Made by a program: the position numbers and the translations under genes | The notes under the pieces: model-generated | Databases searched by the model: none | Seen by the model: only the letters and a program-made list of their open reading frames with translations | What the model was told of the DNA's origin: nothing | NCBI GenBank assembly: GCA_963739045.1 | Contig: CAVTYY010000004.1 | Span: 496,001 to 560,000, forward strand | DNA from: Halobacillus_B sp963739045 | GTDB lineage: Bacteria; Bacillota; Bacilli; Bacillales; Halobacillaceae | DNA length: 64,000 bases | Direction: 5' to 3' | Shown: piece after piece, positions 24,739-33,942 of the stretch | Position numbering within the stretch: the stretch's first letter is position 1 | Layout: every line of letters begins with the position of its first letter

Positions 24739-25061
24739 GGTTTAGGGAAATATGGTTGAATACTCATGATATGAGCGGACTCCTTAAACATTAGACAATG
24801 GTATGATCTTGTAATATTTACTTAAATATTGTGCGTAGGAGCAATTTTATATGTTGTTGCCTCTGCCGTAGCCGTTCCGGAAAGTAAGGGCAGTATATAG
24901 ATTTTTTTCAACGATTGCTTTAAGCATGTTAGGTTCTCTATAAAATGTGGAATAAACTATATAGAACATGAGAAAGAAAGTTGAAAACAGAAGTTACCAT
25001 TAGTTTATAGCTGGTAAGTCTATCGAATATTGGTAAATCAACAAGAAAGGATGAAACAAGA
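24739..25061. other. intergenic region upstream of copZ with a possible transporter relic
   Basis: No intact gene. An open frame at 24826-24900 (24 codons) ends in VASAVAVPESKG-S-I and looks like the C-terminus of a major-facilitator sugar transporter. The rest is AT-rich and should hold the copZ promoter, but no convincing copper operator was found. Confidence 0.4.
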
Positions 25062-25268
25062 ATGCAATTAACATTAGAAGTAAATGGAATGACGTGTGAA
25101 CACTGTGAAAAGGCAGTGAAAGGTGCTCTTGAGGAACTCGAAGGCGTTTACGGTGTAGAAGTTGACGTCAGCAGCGGGAAAGTAGACGTATCTTATGATG
25201 AATCCTATGTATCAAAGTCACTAATGAAAGAAGCCATTGAAGCTCAAGGGTATGAGCCAGTAGGTTAA
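25062..25268 (+). CDS. copZ: copper chaperone CopZ (heavy-metal-associated domain)
   Basis: 68 residues forming one HMA ferredoxin-like fold. The metal-binding motif GMTCEHC (about 9-15) binds Cu(I) for delivery to a CopA ATPase, and the end EAIEAQGYEP is also typical. copA and the CsoR regulator are not beside it, which is unusual for Bacilli. The start ATG has AGAAAGGATG upstream. Followed by a CCCGAACC-type terminator. Confidence 0.9.
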   Translation: MQLTLEVNGMTCEHCEKAVKGALEELEGVYGVEVDVSSGKVDVSYDESYVSKSLMKEAIEAQGYEPVG

Positions 25269-25376
25269 GAAGTCTAGAGCATCAACGCTTTTCTATTAAA
25301 AGAAAAATCAAAAGTGAGAGTAGACCGTAGGAAACAAGCGTAGGACGAAGCGGTCCCTTCTTATCGCTATATTTAG

Positions 25377-25411
25377 AAAACCCGAACCAATCTCACTGGT
25401 TCGGGTTTTTT
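25377..25411 (+). terminator. terminator after copZ (CCCGAACC type)
   Basis: AAAACCCGAACCA (25377-25389) pairs with TGGTTCGGGTTTT (25397-25409), then more T. Confidence 0.85.
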
Positions 25412-25443
25412 ACTCTCATGTATTTATTTACCCAGTTGATTAA

Positions 25444-25779
25444 TTATTGGACAGAATAAGGGAGCTGGGATTTGTAGCCTGTAAACTGCTGGTAGGATTG
25501 CTGCACCTTGGTTTGTTCAGCTTGCTCCACTGCGTACCAGCCATTTTTAAACATTAAATTATACAGGTTTCTTTGACAGTCCTGGGTTTCTTTAAAGATT
25601 GTCGCTAAATCCTGATATAGAGCCTGGTTACTTGCTTCGTTGAGCGCAATGTTATAGGAACTGGTCATGTATTTTTCTGTTGTTAATTGATCATTAATAA
25701 AATCACGTTCGTTCATTTGAGGTGTTTTAGGTACGGTTGTTTCAGGGTTTTGAATTTTACTTGCAGATTGATTCATCAT
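25444..25779 (-). CDS. CotF-like spore coat protein
   Basis: 111 residues. The Coat_F pattern is visible: MNERDFINDQLTTEKYMTSSYNIALNEASN (about 22-51), followed by two amphipathic helices and the Gln/Tyr-rich end. It belongs to the four-helix ferritin-like coat proteins in the outer layers of spores. The start lies 9 bp after the stop of the 85-residue coat gene, so the two form one transcription unit. Two adjacent ATG codons compete; AGGAGG suits the second slightly better. Confidence 0.82.
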   Translation of the reverse strand: MMNQSASKIQNPETTVPKTPQMNERDFINDQLTTEKYMTSSYNIALNEASNQALYQDLATIFKETQDCQRNLYNLMFKNGWYAVEQAEQTKVQQSYQQFTGYKSQLPYSVQ

Positions 25780-25788
25780 TTGGCCTCC

Positions 25789-26046
25789 TCAGTTGGGTTG
25801 CTGGTTTTGCGAGTTTAAGTGCATAAGAATTTTATCGTAATGACGTTGGTGCATTTGTCCTGCTTCTTCTAAAGCTGACTGGATCTCAGGTGACTGACAG
25901 TTCTGGGCAAAGAAGTGAGCTTTTTTACAAGCGTTCAAGTTCCAAGACAGCATATCAGAAATATAGAGCTGATCTTTCGTGCTGACTATGTTTGGTACTT
26001 GAGACATTGCTTGTGCCTCCTGCATGTGATTTTGATTTGGTGACAT
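25789..26046 (-). CDS. CotF-family-related small spore coat protein
   Basis: 85 residues. STKDQLYISDMLSWNLNACKKAHFFAQNC (about 22-50) and HQRHYDKILMHL (about 67-78) resemble the helices of CotF/YraG-type proteins. It is first in a two-gene sporulation operon, preceded by AAAGGAGG and a candidate mother-cell sigma promoter. The exact subfamily is uncertain. Confidence 0.7.
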   Translation of the reverse strand: MSPNQNHMQEAQAMSQVPNIVSTKDQLYISDMLSWNLNACKKAHFFAQNCQSPEIQSALEEAGQMHQRHYDKILMHLNSQNQQPN

Positions 26047-26074
26047 GGTTTCATCCTCCTTTGGAAATTCTCGA

Positions 26075-26103
26075 ATAGTATGCCCGCTGAGGCATTAAAT
26101 ATG
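26075..26103 (-). promoter_or_regulatory. candidate sporulation (sigma-E-like) promoter of the coat genes
   Basis: On the minus strand CATATT (26103-26098) is followed after about 15 bp by CATACTAT (26082-26075), similar to mother-cell sigma-E promoters, 29 bp before the start codon. Confidence 0.35.
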
Positions 26104-26303
26104 AGAAATATGTGACCTTAATATGGAAATATATATAAAATCATGTCGAAATATTTAAGTAGATGGATACCCAATTTTTATAAAAGGTGATAAAATATAA
26201 ATTGTGATCGGTTACAAGTTTTAATTTTCATAATTTTCACTTGGGATAGTTTAAATAGAATGATATCTTTAATTTGACCTTGGCATCAGGAGGGTTTTTT
26301 AGT

Positions 26304-27221
26304 ATGGAAAATGTACTTCGCAACTTCTTTTTATTTCTTTCTAAAAATCGATTTTTTACCAAAATAGCAAAAAGGTACGGGCTGCGTTTTGGTGCCGGTC
26401 GCTTTGTTGCTGGAGAGACAGTTCCTAATGCAGTAGAGACCATAAAGATTTTAAATAGAAAAGGGATGGCCGTTACGATCGATCATCTGGGAGAATTTAT
26501 AGATAGTGAACATGAGGCACGTCATGCAGCAGATGAATGTATCGAAGCCATTAACGCCATCGCTCAACACCACCTTGATTCTCAACTGTCTCTCAAACTG
26601 ACGTCAATGGGACTGGATATTTCAGAAGAGTTAGTGCTTGAGAATATGCGCAAAATTCTTGAAGCAGCACAGAAGCATGATGTGTTCGTAACGATTGATA
26701 TGGAGGATCAGGCTCGCTGCGGGAAAACGCTGGAGCTGTTTAAAGAACTGAAAAAAGATTATGATCATATCGGCACGGTCCTACAAGCTTATTTGTACCG
26801 TACTGCCGAAGATGTTGCCTTATTAAATGAATATCACCCTAATCTGAGATTAGTGAAAGGGGCATACAAGGAATCGCCTAAAGTTGCCTTTCCCGAAAAA
26901 TCGGACGTGGATGAGAATTATAAAAAAATAATTAAGCTTCATCTTGAAAATGGAAATTATACAGCAATTGCTACCCATGATGATGCCATTATTGAATATA
27001 CCAAACAGCTTGTTGAGAAAATGAATATTCCACGAGGCCAGTTTGAATTTCAGATGCTTTATGGAATTCGTGTAGAACGACAGGAAGAGCTGGTGAAAGA
27101 AGGTTACAAAATGCGTGTGTATGTGCCATATGGAAATGACTGGTACGGTTACTTTATGCGTCGGTTAGCTGAAAGACCGGCCAATGTTGCCTTTGTACTT
27201 AAAGGAGTTATTGGCAAATAA
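26304..27221 (+). CDS. fadM: proline dehydrogenase
   Basis: 305 residues, the size of the single-function FAD proline dehydrogenases of Bacilli. It oxidises proline to pyrroline-5-carboxylate and feeds electrons to quinone. The barrel motif SLKLTSMGLDI (about 89-99) and the C-terminal substrate loop YGYFMRRLAERPAN (about 280-293) with its two conserved Arg are present. The start is ATG 26304 (AGGAGGG upstream). B. subtilis has the same gene, called fadM/yusM, next to fadN, so the name follows synteny; putB is the paralogue there. Confidence 0.9.
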   Translation: MENVLRNFFLFLSKNRFFTKIAKRYGLRFGAGRFVAGETVPNAVETIKILNRKGMAVTIDHLGEFIDSEHEARHAADECIEAINAIAQHHLDSQLSLKLTSMGLDISEELVLENMRKILEAAQKHDVFVTIDMEDQARCGKTLELFKELKKDYDHIGTVLQAYLYRTAEDVALLNEYHPNLRLVKGAYKESPKVAFPEKSDVDENYKKIIKLHLENGNYTAIATHDDAIIEYTKQLVEKMNIPRGQFEFQMLYGIRVERQEELVKEGYKMRVYVPYGNDWYGYFMRRLAERPANVAFVLKGVIGK

Positions 27222-27226
27222 AAAGG

Positions 27227-27258
27227 GATCAGAGCTTCTCTAATTGGAAGCTCTGATC
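27227..27258 (+). terminator. hairpin after the proline dehydrogenase gene
   Basis: GATCAGAGCTTC (27227-27238) and GAAGCTCTGATC (27247-27258) form a perfect 12-bp stem, but no T-tract follows. Confidence 0.5.
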
Positions 27259-27373
27259 AAATAGGAAAAAAATTACTGCTTACGGAACAAAAAGGATTGC
27301 GAAATGTCTGAAAATATTTTATAGTTAGATTAGAGATTGAAATTTGTAGAAATATATTTTTTTAACCATAAAA

Positions 27374-27391
27374 TGAATGAGTATTCATTCA
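27374..27391 (+). promoter_or_regulatory. FadR operator upstream of fadN
   Basis: TGAATGAGTATTCATTCA matches the B. subtilis FadR (YsiA, TetR-family) consensus TGAATGANTANTCATTCA at every fixed position. It lies 23 bp before the fadN start. FadR represses beta-oxidation genes and is released by long-chain acyl-CoA. Confidence 0.9.
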
Positions 27392-27413
27392 AAAAACGAC
27401 AGGGGGAGATCAC

Positions 27414-29813
27414 ATGACTCGAAAAATAAAACGTGCGGCAGTCCTTGGTTCTGGAGTAATGGGAGCAGGCATTGCGGCACACTTAGCAAATGTGGGAATT
27501 CCTACATTAATGCTGGACATAGTCCCTCGTGAACTTACAGAGGGTGAAAAACAAAAGGGATTAACTTTAGAGGATGCAGCTGTAAGGAACAGAATTGCTG
27601 CTGCAAATAAGGAAGCACTGAAGAAACAGAAGCCTTCACCGCTGACAAGCCAATCCAGCTTACAACTTATTGAGGTTGGGAATATGAGTGATCATATGAC
27701 CAAACTTGCAGAGGCTGATTGGATCATTGAAGTGGTAGTAGAAAACCTGGAGATAAAAAAGAAAGTCCATGCTCAAATAGATCAGTATCGAAAGCCGGGA
27801 TCCGTCGTCAGTTCCAACACGTCCGGGATTTCCATTAATGCAATGGCAGAGGATTGCAGTGATGAATATCGCAGTCATTTCCTGGGTACTCACTTCTTTA
27901 ATCCTCCACGATACTTAAAACTTTTAGAAATTATTCCTGCTAAAGATACAGATCTCGATGTTCTTCAATTTATGAAGACTTTTAGTGAAGATGTACTTGG
28001 TAAAGGGGTGGTGGAAGCGAAAGATACACCAAACTTTATTGCCAATCGTATTGGTACTTACGGTTTACTGATCACTGTTAAACAAATGCTTGAAGAAGGG
28101 TACAGTGTCGGGGAAGTTGATTCAGTAACTGGACCCCTAATAGGAAGACCTAAGAGTGCTACTTTTAGAACGCTGGATGTAGTCGGTTTAGACACGTTTA
28201 TCCATGTAGCCAAGAATGTGCATGATCAGGTAGAAGGAGAAGAACAACAAGCGTTCAAAGTTCCGGATTTCATGAATACAATGCTTCAGAACAAATGGCT
28301 CGGCGCGAAAAGCGGTCAAGGGTTCTTCTTAAAGAAAAAGGGGGAAAAAGGAAGTGAAATTCTTCAGCTGAATCCTAAATCTTTAGAATATGAACCGCGA
28401 GAAAAACTGAAGACGAAAGCTACAGAATTAGCTAAACAGGAAAAAGGTCCAAGGAAAAAATTGAAAGCTCTTGTTTCTGCTCAAGGAGATCGGGCCGGGG
28501 ACTTAATCTGGTCTATAGTCAAACCGGTACTGCTGTATTCCGCGAACCTTTATGGAGAAATTGCCGACGATATTCCTTCCATTGACCGGGCCATGAGGTG
28601 GGGATTTGGCTGGGAATTAGGTCCATTCGAAATGTGGGACGCTATCGGTGCAGATTCATCTATAGAAAGAATGAAGGAGGAAGGAGAAGTTATCCCGGAT
28701 TGGATAGAGCAGTTCCTGTCTCAAGGAAATTCCTCCTTTTATAAAGAAGAAAATGGAACCGTTTACTTCTACCATAACGGAAACTACGAGTCCTTATCGT
28801 TTAATAAGAAAAATATAAATCTTCGACGTCTTAAAGAAACGAATGAAGTTATTAAGAAAAATGCCGGCGCAAGTTTGATAGATCTTGGAGATGGAGTAGC
28901 TGGCCTGGAGTTCCATTCTAGAAGTAATGCAATCGGAATGGATATTATCCAAATGGTCAACTTTGCGATTGAACATGTTGATCAGAATTTTGAGGGTCTG
29001 GTGATTGGAAACCAGGCGAAGAATTTCTGCGTAGGGGCTAATCTCGGTATGATCCTAATGGAAGCTCAGGATTTTAACTTTTTTGAAATAGAGATGGTCG
29101 TTAAACAGTTTCAGGATGCTATGATGCGAGTCAAATATTCTGATAAGCCTGTTGTAGCAGCTCCATTTGCTATGACACTTGGAGGAGGATCCGAGGTTTG
29201 TTTACCAAGTGCTGCTATCCAGGCTTCTCAGGAAACCTATATGGGGCTTGTAGAAGCAGGTGTGGGTCTGATTCCAGGCGGTGGAGGAAATAAGGAACTG
29301 TATTTGAAGCACTTAAGAAACGTGCCTCAGGGGGTTGATTTTGACCTGCAGAAGATCACGAATACCGTTTTTGAGAAAATTGCTATGGCTAAAGTATCAA
29401 CATCAGCGGAAGAAGCCAAAGAAAATGGTTTCTTAGATAACAAAGATGCTATCAGTGTAAATGGAGATCATTTGCTGCACGATGCGAAACAAAAAGTACT
29501 TGGCCTGGCTCGTTCGGGTTACCAGGCACCTAAAAGGACACGCGTCCCGGTAACAGGGGAGCAAGGTTATGCAACGATGCTTTTAGGGGCGAAATCACTA
29601 GCGCTAAGCGGGTACGCAAGCGAACATGATTTGAAAATTGCGGAGAAATTAGCCTTCGTCTTAGCGGGAGGACGCATTCAAGAAGGAAGTTTAGTAGATG
29701 AACAGTATTTATTAGATTTAGAGAGAGAAGCCTTTTTAAGTCTCGTTGGGGAAGCTAAAACCCAAGCTCGTATGCAGCATATGCTGTTAAAAGGAAAGCC
29801 ATTACGTAATTAA
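27414..29813 (+). CDS. fadN: 3-hydroxyacyl-CoA dehydrogenase / enoyl-CoA hydratase
   Basis: 799 residues, bifunctional. The N-terminal NAD domain (VLGSGVMGAGIAAHLANVG, about 10-28) and 3HCDH C-domains (FFNPPRYLKLLEIIPA, about 161) come first. A crotonase domain (about 490-690, with GNQAKNFCVGANLG and PFAMTLGGGSEVCLPS) comes last, the order found in FadN of Bacilli and the reverse of E. coli FadB. It catalyses the hydration and second oxidation of beta-oxidation. First gene of fadNAE, under a perfect FadR operator. Confidence 0.95.
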   Translation: MTRKIKRAAVLGSGVMGAGIAAHLANVGIPTLMLDIVPRELTEGEKQKGLTLEDAAVRNRIAAANKEALKKQKPSPLTSQSSLQLIEVGNMSDHMTKLAEADWIIEVVVENLEIKKKVHAQIDQYRKPGSVVSSNTSGISINAMAEDCSDEYRSHFLGTHFFNPPRYLKLLEIIPAKDTDLDVLQFMKTFSEDVLGKGVVEAKDTPNFIANRIGTYGLLITVKQMLEEGYSVGEVDSVTGPLIGRPKSATFRTLDVVGLDTFIHVAKNVHDQVEGEEQQAFKVPDFMNTMLQNKWLGAKSGQGFFLKKKGEKGSEILQLNPKSLEYEPREKLKTKATELAKQEKGPRKKLKALVSAQGDRAGDLIWSIVKPVLLYSANLYGEIADDIPSIDRAMRWGFGWELGPFEMWDAIGADSSIERMKEEGEVIPDWIEQFLSQGNSSFYKEENGTVYFYHNGNYESLSFNKKNINLRRLKETNEVIKKNAGASLIDLGDGVAGLEFHSRSNAIGMDIIQMVNFAIEHVDQNFEGLVIGNQAKNFCVGANLGMILMEAQDFNFFEIEMVVKQFQDAMMRVKYSDKPVVAAPFAMTLGGGSEVCLPSAAIQASQETYMGLVEAGVGLIPGGGGNKELYLKHLRNVPQGVDFDLQKITNTVFEKIAMAKVSTSAEEAKENGFLDNKDAISVNGDHLLHDAKQKVLGLARSGYQAPKRTRVPVTGEQGYATMLLGAKSLALSGYASEHDLKIAEKLAFVLAGGRIQEGSLVDEQYLLDLEREAFLSLVGEAKTQARMQHMLLKGKPLRN

Positions 29814-29832
29814 AAGCAGAGGGGGAAATGCC

Positions 29833-31008
29833 GTGAAGGAAGCAGTTATTGTAGCAGGAGCAAGAACTCCGGTCGGCAGGGCAAAAAAAGGATCATTGGC
29901 ACACTCACGACCTGATGATCTTGCGGCCATAACGATAAAAGAAACTCTACGAAGAGCGGGTAATTATGACGGGTCAATTGATGATGTTATTATCGGGTGC
30001 GCTATGCCCGAAGCAGAGCAAGGGATGAATATGGCACGGAATATAACAGGTTTAGCTGGATTAGATTATCACGTACCGGCGATAACTATTAACCGTTACT
30101 GTTCCTCTGGACTGCAAAGTATCGCCTATGCTTGTGAAAAAATAATGCTCGGCCACAGTGATACCGCGATTGCGGGAGGAGCTGAGTCGATGAGTCTCAT
30201 TCCCATGGGCGGGCACGTCATTAAACCAAACATAACCTTAGTAGAAAATGCCCCTGAATATTATATGTCTATGGGGCATACTGCGGAGGAAGTAGCCACT
30301 CGGTTTAACATATCCCGGGAGGATCAAGACGCCTTTGCTGCCCAAAGCCATGAACGGGCTGCTGCAGCTATTAAAGAAGGTAAATTCAAGGATGAAATTG
30401 TCCCAGTGGAAGTCGTTAATCGGGAAGTAGGCAGCGATTATAAAGTAAAAGAAAGCAAAACAGTCTTTTCTATGGATGAGGGGGTACGTCCAGGTACAAC
30501 GACAGACATTCTTAGCAAGTTAAAACCGGCATTTACTGTAAGAGGTTCCGTAACAGCTGGTAACGCCTCCCAAATGAGTGATGGAGCAGCTTCCGTTTTA
30601 GTAATGGATAAAGAGAAAGCTGAATCGGAAGGGTTAAAGCCTCTGGTGAAGTTTCGCTCCTTTGCAGTTGCAGGAGTGCAGCCGGAAATTATGGGGGTAG
30701 GTCCGATTGAAGCGGTTCCTAAAGCCTTAAAGCTGGCAGGTTTGAACCTATCCGATATTGGTTTGTTTGAATTAAACGAAGCGTTTGCTTCTCAATCCTT
30801 ACGGGTCATTCGAGCATTAGAACTTGATCCTGCAAAGGTGAATGTGAATGGCGGAGCGATAGCCCTTGGGCACCCGCTTGGATGTACGGGTACAAAGCTG
30901 ACTTTAAGTCTGATCCACGAAATGAAACGAAGAAATGAACAGTTTGGTGTAGTTACAATGTGTATTGGCGGCGGCATGGGAGCTGCGGGAGTATTTGAAC
31001 TTATTTAA
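29833..31008 (+). CDS. fadA: acetyl-CoA C-acyltransferase (3-ketoacyl-CoA thiolase)
   Basis: 391 residues. It performs the thiolytic last step of beta-oxidation. Catalytic Cys90 sits in NRYCSSGLQS, and the other catalytic residues in NEAFASQ, GHPLGCTGT (about 344) and CIGGGMGAAG (about 377). GTG 29833 is used as the start, behind AGAGGGGGAAA. It lies 19 bp downstream of fadN and 16 bp upstream of fadE, and is co-transcribed with both. Confidence 0.95.
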   Translation: MKEAVIVAGARTPVGRAKKGSLAHSRPDDLAAITIKETLRRAGNYDGSIDDVIIGCAMPEAEQGMNMARNITGLAGLDYHVPAITINRYCSSGLQSIAYACEKIMLGHSDTAIAGGAESMSLIPMGGHVIKPNITLVENAPEYYMSMGHTAEEVATRFNISREDQDAFAAQSHERAAAAIKEGKFKDEIVPVEVVNREVGSDYKVKESKTVFSMDEGVRPGTTTDILSKLKPAFTVRGSVTAGNASQMSDGAASVLVMDKEKAESEGLKPLVKFRSFAVAGVQPEIMGVGPIEAVPKALKLAGLNLSDIGLFELNEAFASQSLRVIRALELDPAKVNVNGGAIALGHPLGCTGTKLTLSLIHEMKRRNEQFGVVTMCIGGGMGAAGVFELI

Positions 31009-31024
31009 TTAGGAGGAAATAAAA

Positions 31025-32806
31025 ATGAGTGACATTAAACAAATGATTAAAGGCGGCGGCTTCATCGTTGAGGATTTAACCGCGAATGACATTGTTACAC
31101 CTGAAGACTTCACAGACGAGCATTTAATGATTGCCAAAACAGCTGAAGATTTCGTATTAGGAGAAGTGGTTCCGAAAATCGATAATCTGGAAAACCACGA
31201 ATTTGAGCATTCCGTTGCGTTACTGAAACAAGCCGGCGAGTTAGGTCTGTTAGGGGCAGATGTCCCGGAAGAATATGGCGGACTTCAACTGGATAAAATC
31301 AGTTCCTCCTTAATTACAGAGAAATTCTCCAGAGCGGGCGGTTTTTCTGTTACTCATGGAGCTCATGTTGGGATTGGTTCTCTTCCTATTGTTTTCTTTG
31401 GAAATGAAGACCAGAAGAATAAGTACCTCCCTGCACTCGCCACTGGGGAAAAACTTGCGGCATATGCATTGACGGAACCAGGTTCAGGTTCTGATGCACT
31501 AGGGGCAAAGACAACAGCGAAATTAAATGAAGAAGGTACTCATTATCTCCTGAATGGTGAAAAACAATGGATTACCAACTCGGCTTTTGCAGATGTGTTT
31601 GTCGTGTATGCGAAGATTGATGGAGAGAAGTTCACGGCATTTATTGTCGAGCGGGAATTCCCGGGAGTTTCTACTGGTCCGGAAGAAAAGAAAATGGGGA
31701 TCAAGAGTTCCTCAACGAGAACCCTTGTTTTAGAGGATGCCAAAGTGCCCGTAGAAAATGTGCTGGGGGAAATCGGCAGAGGACATGTGATTGCTTTCAA
31801 CATTTTGAATGTAGGCCGCTATAAACTGGCCATTGGAGGCGTAGGCGGTGCGAAGCGTGCAATAGAATTATCCGTTAAATATGCGAAAGAAAGAAAGCAA
31901 TTTAAGACTCCTATTGCAAGTTTTCCGTTAATACAAGAAAAAATTGCGTCTGTAGCAAGTAACACTTATGCAAACGAAAGTGCCGTTTACAGAACAGTAG
32001 GTTTGTTCGAACAGAGTATGGGTAAATTAACCGACGAGGAATTAAAGGATGGGCAGGCCGTAGCAAAAGTAATTGCTGAGTACGCCATCGAGTGTTCCTT
32101 GAATAAGGTTTTTGGTACGGAACTTCTGGATTTCGCTGTAGATGAAGCTGTTCAAATTCACGGTGGGTATGGCTTCATGCAGGAATATGAAGTCGAGCGT
32201 ATGTATCGGGATTCAAGAATTAACCGTATTTTTGAAGGAACAAATGAAATTAATCGGATGATCGTACCCGGCAACTTACTTAAAAAAGCGATGAAAGGTG
32301 AATTGCCATTATTGCAGAAAGCTCAGGCTCTTCAGGAGGAAATTATGACAATGATGCCTGAGGAACCTGGGGATGAAACGCTGGAACAAGAAAAATATTT
32401 ACTGAAAAATGCCAAGAAAATAGGCCTTTTAGCAGCCGGATTAGCTGCGCAGAAATATGGGGAGAAACTCGAGAACGAACAAGAGCTGCTGGTGAATATT
32501 GCCGATATTACAGGTGAAATTTACAATATGGAATCAGCGATCTTGCGCACGGATAAAGCCATTCAGAAATCTGGTGAAGAGAAAAATATGCAAAAACTGC
32601 TGTATACGAAAGTTTACGTGCAGGAAGCTTTTAACAGGATTGAGGCGCACGCAAAAGAAACCCTTATTGCTGCTGAAACAGGGGACTCATTAAGGATGAT
32701 GCTGGGAGCGCTCAGAAAATTAACCCGTCATACACCGACGAATGTTATTTCGGTTAAACGTCAGATCGCTGCGAATCTGATCCAATCCGAGAAGTATATC
32801 GTTTAA
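31025..32806 (+). CDS. fadE: acyl-CoA dehydrogenase
   Basis: 593 residues, FAD-dependent, first oxidation of beta-oxidation. The ACAD core (about 30-430) shows YALTEPGSGSDALGAKTTA, WITNSAFADVFVVYAK, QIHGGYGFMQEYEVERMYRDSR and the catalytic-Glu region FEGTNEINRMI (about 408). A C-terminal helical extension of about 150 residues, as in very-long-chain enzymes, matches B. subtilis FadE. Last gene of fadNAE, followed by a strong terminator. Confidence 0.95.
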   Translation: MSDIKQMIKGGGFIVEDLTANDIVTPEDFTDEHLMIAKTAEDFVLGEVVPKIDNLENHEFEHSVALLKQAGELGLLGADVPEEYGGLQLDKISSSLITEKFSRAGGFSVTHGAHVGIGSLPIVFFGNEDQKNKYLPALATGEKLAAYALTEPGSGSDALGAKTTAKLNEEGTHYLLNGEKQWITNSAFADVFVVYAKIDGEKFTAFIVEREFPGVSTGPEEKKMGIKSSSTRTLVLEDAKVPVENVLGEIGRGHVIAFNILNVGRYKLAIGGVGGAKRAIELSVKYAKERKQFKTPIASFPLIQEKIASVASNTYANESAVYRTVGLFEQSMGKLTDEELKDGQAVAKVIAEYAIECSLNKVFGTELLDFAVDEAVQIHGGYGFMQEYEVERMYRDSRINRIFEGTNEINRMIVPGNLLKKAMKGELPLLQKAQALQEEIMTMMPEEPGDETLEQEKYLLKNAKKIGLLAAGLAAQKYGEKLENEQELLVNIADITGEIYNMESAILRTDKAIQKSGEEKNMQKLLYTKVYVQEAFNRIEAHAKETLIAAETGDSLRMMLGALRKLTRHTPTNVISVKRQIAANLIQSEKYIV

Positions 32807-32816
32807 TCTGGGGGAT

Positions 32817-32855
32817 AAACCTCTCGTTATGATCATTCATAACGAGAGGTTTTTT
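32817..32855 (+). terminator. fadNAE terminator
   Basis: AAACCTCTCGTTATGA (32817-32832) pairs with its complement at 32837-32852, then T. Confidence 0.9.
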
Positions 32856-32970
32856 AGTTCATACTAGAAAACAAATGAAGAAAACTTTTATTTAATCCAC
32901 ATTCTTCTGTGAAATTACTCCAATCAGTATGGTAAAATATTAGACAAGACTCGGTAAGGAGAGTAGTTAT

Positions 32971-33327
32971 ATGTCATTAGATTTCTATTGGTATCCTAAT
33001 TGCGGTACTTGTAAGAAAGCAAAGAAGTGGCTGGATGACAATAGCATTGCTTATACCGCGATACATATTGTTGACCATCCCCCGACTGCTGAGAAACTGA
33101 AATCGTTAGTAGAGAAGAGTAATCTTTCTGTTCGGAAATTTTTCAATACGAGCGGAAAAAAGTACAGAGAGCTAAACATGAAAGAAAAACTGCCTGAAGC
33201 TTCCGAGGAAGAAATGATTGAATGGTTATCTTCCGATGGAATGCTGATTAAACGTCCTATTCTAACTGACGGGAAAAAGGTCACGGTAGGTTTTAAGCAG
33301 GATCAGTTCGAAAGCATGTGGGGATGA
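32971..33327 (+). CDS. yusI: ArsC/Spx-family thioredoxin-fold protein
   Basis: 118 residues of the ArsC/Spx fold. A redox motif CGTC occurs at about residues 11-14 (YPNCGTCKKAKKWLD), with RPILTDGKKVTVGF at about 95-108. Gene order (between fadE and gcvH) identifies it as YusI, an uncharacterised relative of Spx and MgsR. It could be a reductase or a transcription-complex partner; the Spx residues for RNA polymerase binding cannot be judged by eye. Confidence 0.85.
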   Translation: MSLDFYWYPNCGTCKKAKKWLDDNSIAYTAIHIVDHPPTAEKLKSLVEKSNLSVRKFFNTSGKKYRELNMKEKLPEASEEEMIEWLSSDGMLIKRPILTDGKKVTVGFKQDQFESMWG

Positions 33328-33408
33328 GCAGAACATTGGAAATAAAAGCGATTAGCTTTTATGTTAATATTTGTTGTTAATAATAATCTTAATTGTGGAG
33401 GGATTTTA

Positions 33409-33792
33409 ATGAGTTTACCAAAAGATCTGCGTTACTCTGAAGAACACGAGTGGGTAAAAGAAGAAGGGGAAAAAGTACGGATTGGAATTACGGATTTTGC
33501 TCAATCGGAGCTTGGCGATATCGTATTCGTAGAGCTTCCTGAAATTGGTGATGAACTGGAAGCTGATGAACCTTTCGGCAGTGTGGAATCTGTAAAAACC
33601 GTATCAGAATTATACGCGCCTCTAAGCGGTAAAGTAGTAGAAGTTAATGAAGAGCTGGAAGACAGCCCGGAATTCGTTAATGAATCCCCGTATGAAAAAG
33701 CTTGGATGGTTATTATTGAGCCAACTCAATCTTCAGAAATGGATCAATTAATGTCCCCTGAACAGTATGAAGAAATGATTAACGAAGATTAA
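33409..33792 (+). CDS. gcvH: glycine cleavage system H protein
   Basis: 127 residues. Lipoyl-carrier fold with the lipoylated lysine at Lys63 in FGSVESVKTVSELYAPLSG. It shuttles the aminomethyl group in glycine cleavage, and in B. subtilis GcvH is also the lipoyl relay from which LipL passes lipoate to other enzymes. The start is ATG 33409 with GGAGGGA upstream; earlier in-frame codons have no ribosome binding site. gcvT and gcvP are not nearby, as in B. subtilis. Confidence 0.95.
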   Translation: MSLPKDLRYSEEHEWVKEEGEKVRIGITDFAQSELGDIVFVELPEIGDELEADEPFGSVESVKTVSELYAPLSGKVVEVNEELEDSPEFVNESPYEKAWMVIIEPTQSSEMDQLMSPEQYEEMINED

Positions 33793-33890
33793 TTCTAAGG
33801 CGATGGCATTCTTTTAAGAAGAATTTGTACAGGCAGGGCAATATCAGCTTCCTTGTCTGACATGATCGTAAATACTTAATTAATCATGTT

Positions 33891-33923
33891 CAGACCATGC
33901 CCTTATTTGGCATGGTCTGTTTC
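33891..33923 (+). terminator. terminator after gcvH
   Basis: CAGACCATGCC (33891-33901) pairs with GGCATGGTCTG (33909-33919), then TTTC. Confidence 0.7.
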
Positions 33924-33942
33924 TATATAGTGGGTGAGAGTA

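Noticed and set aside
25321..25358. Repeat or small RNA around AGACCGTAGG...AGCGGTCC after copZ
   Set aside because: Only a short imperfect inverted repeat; nothing supports a gene or a repeat family.
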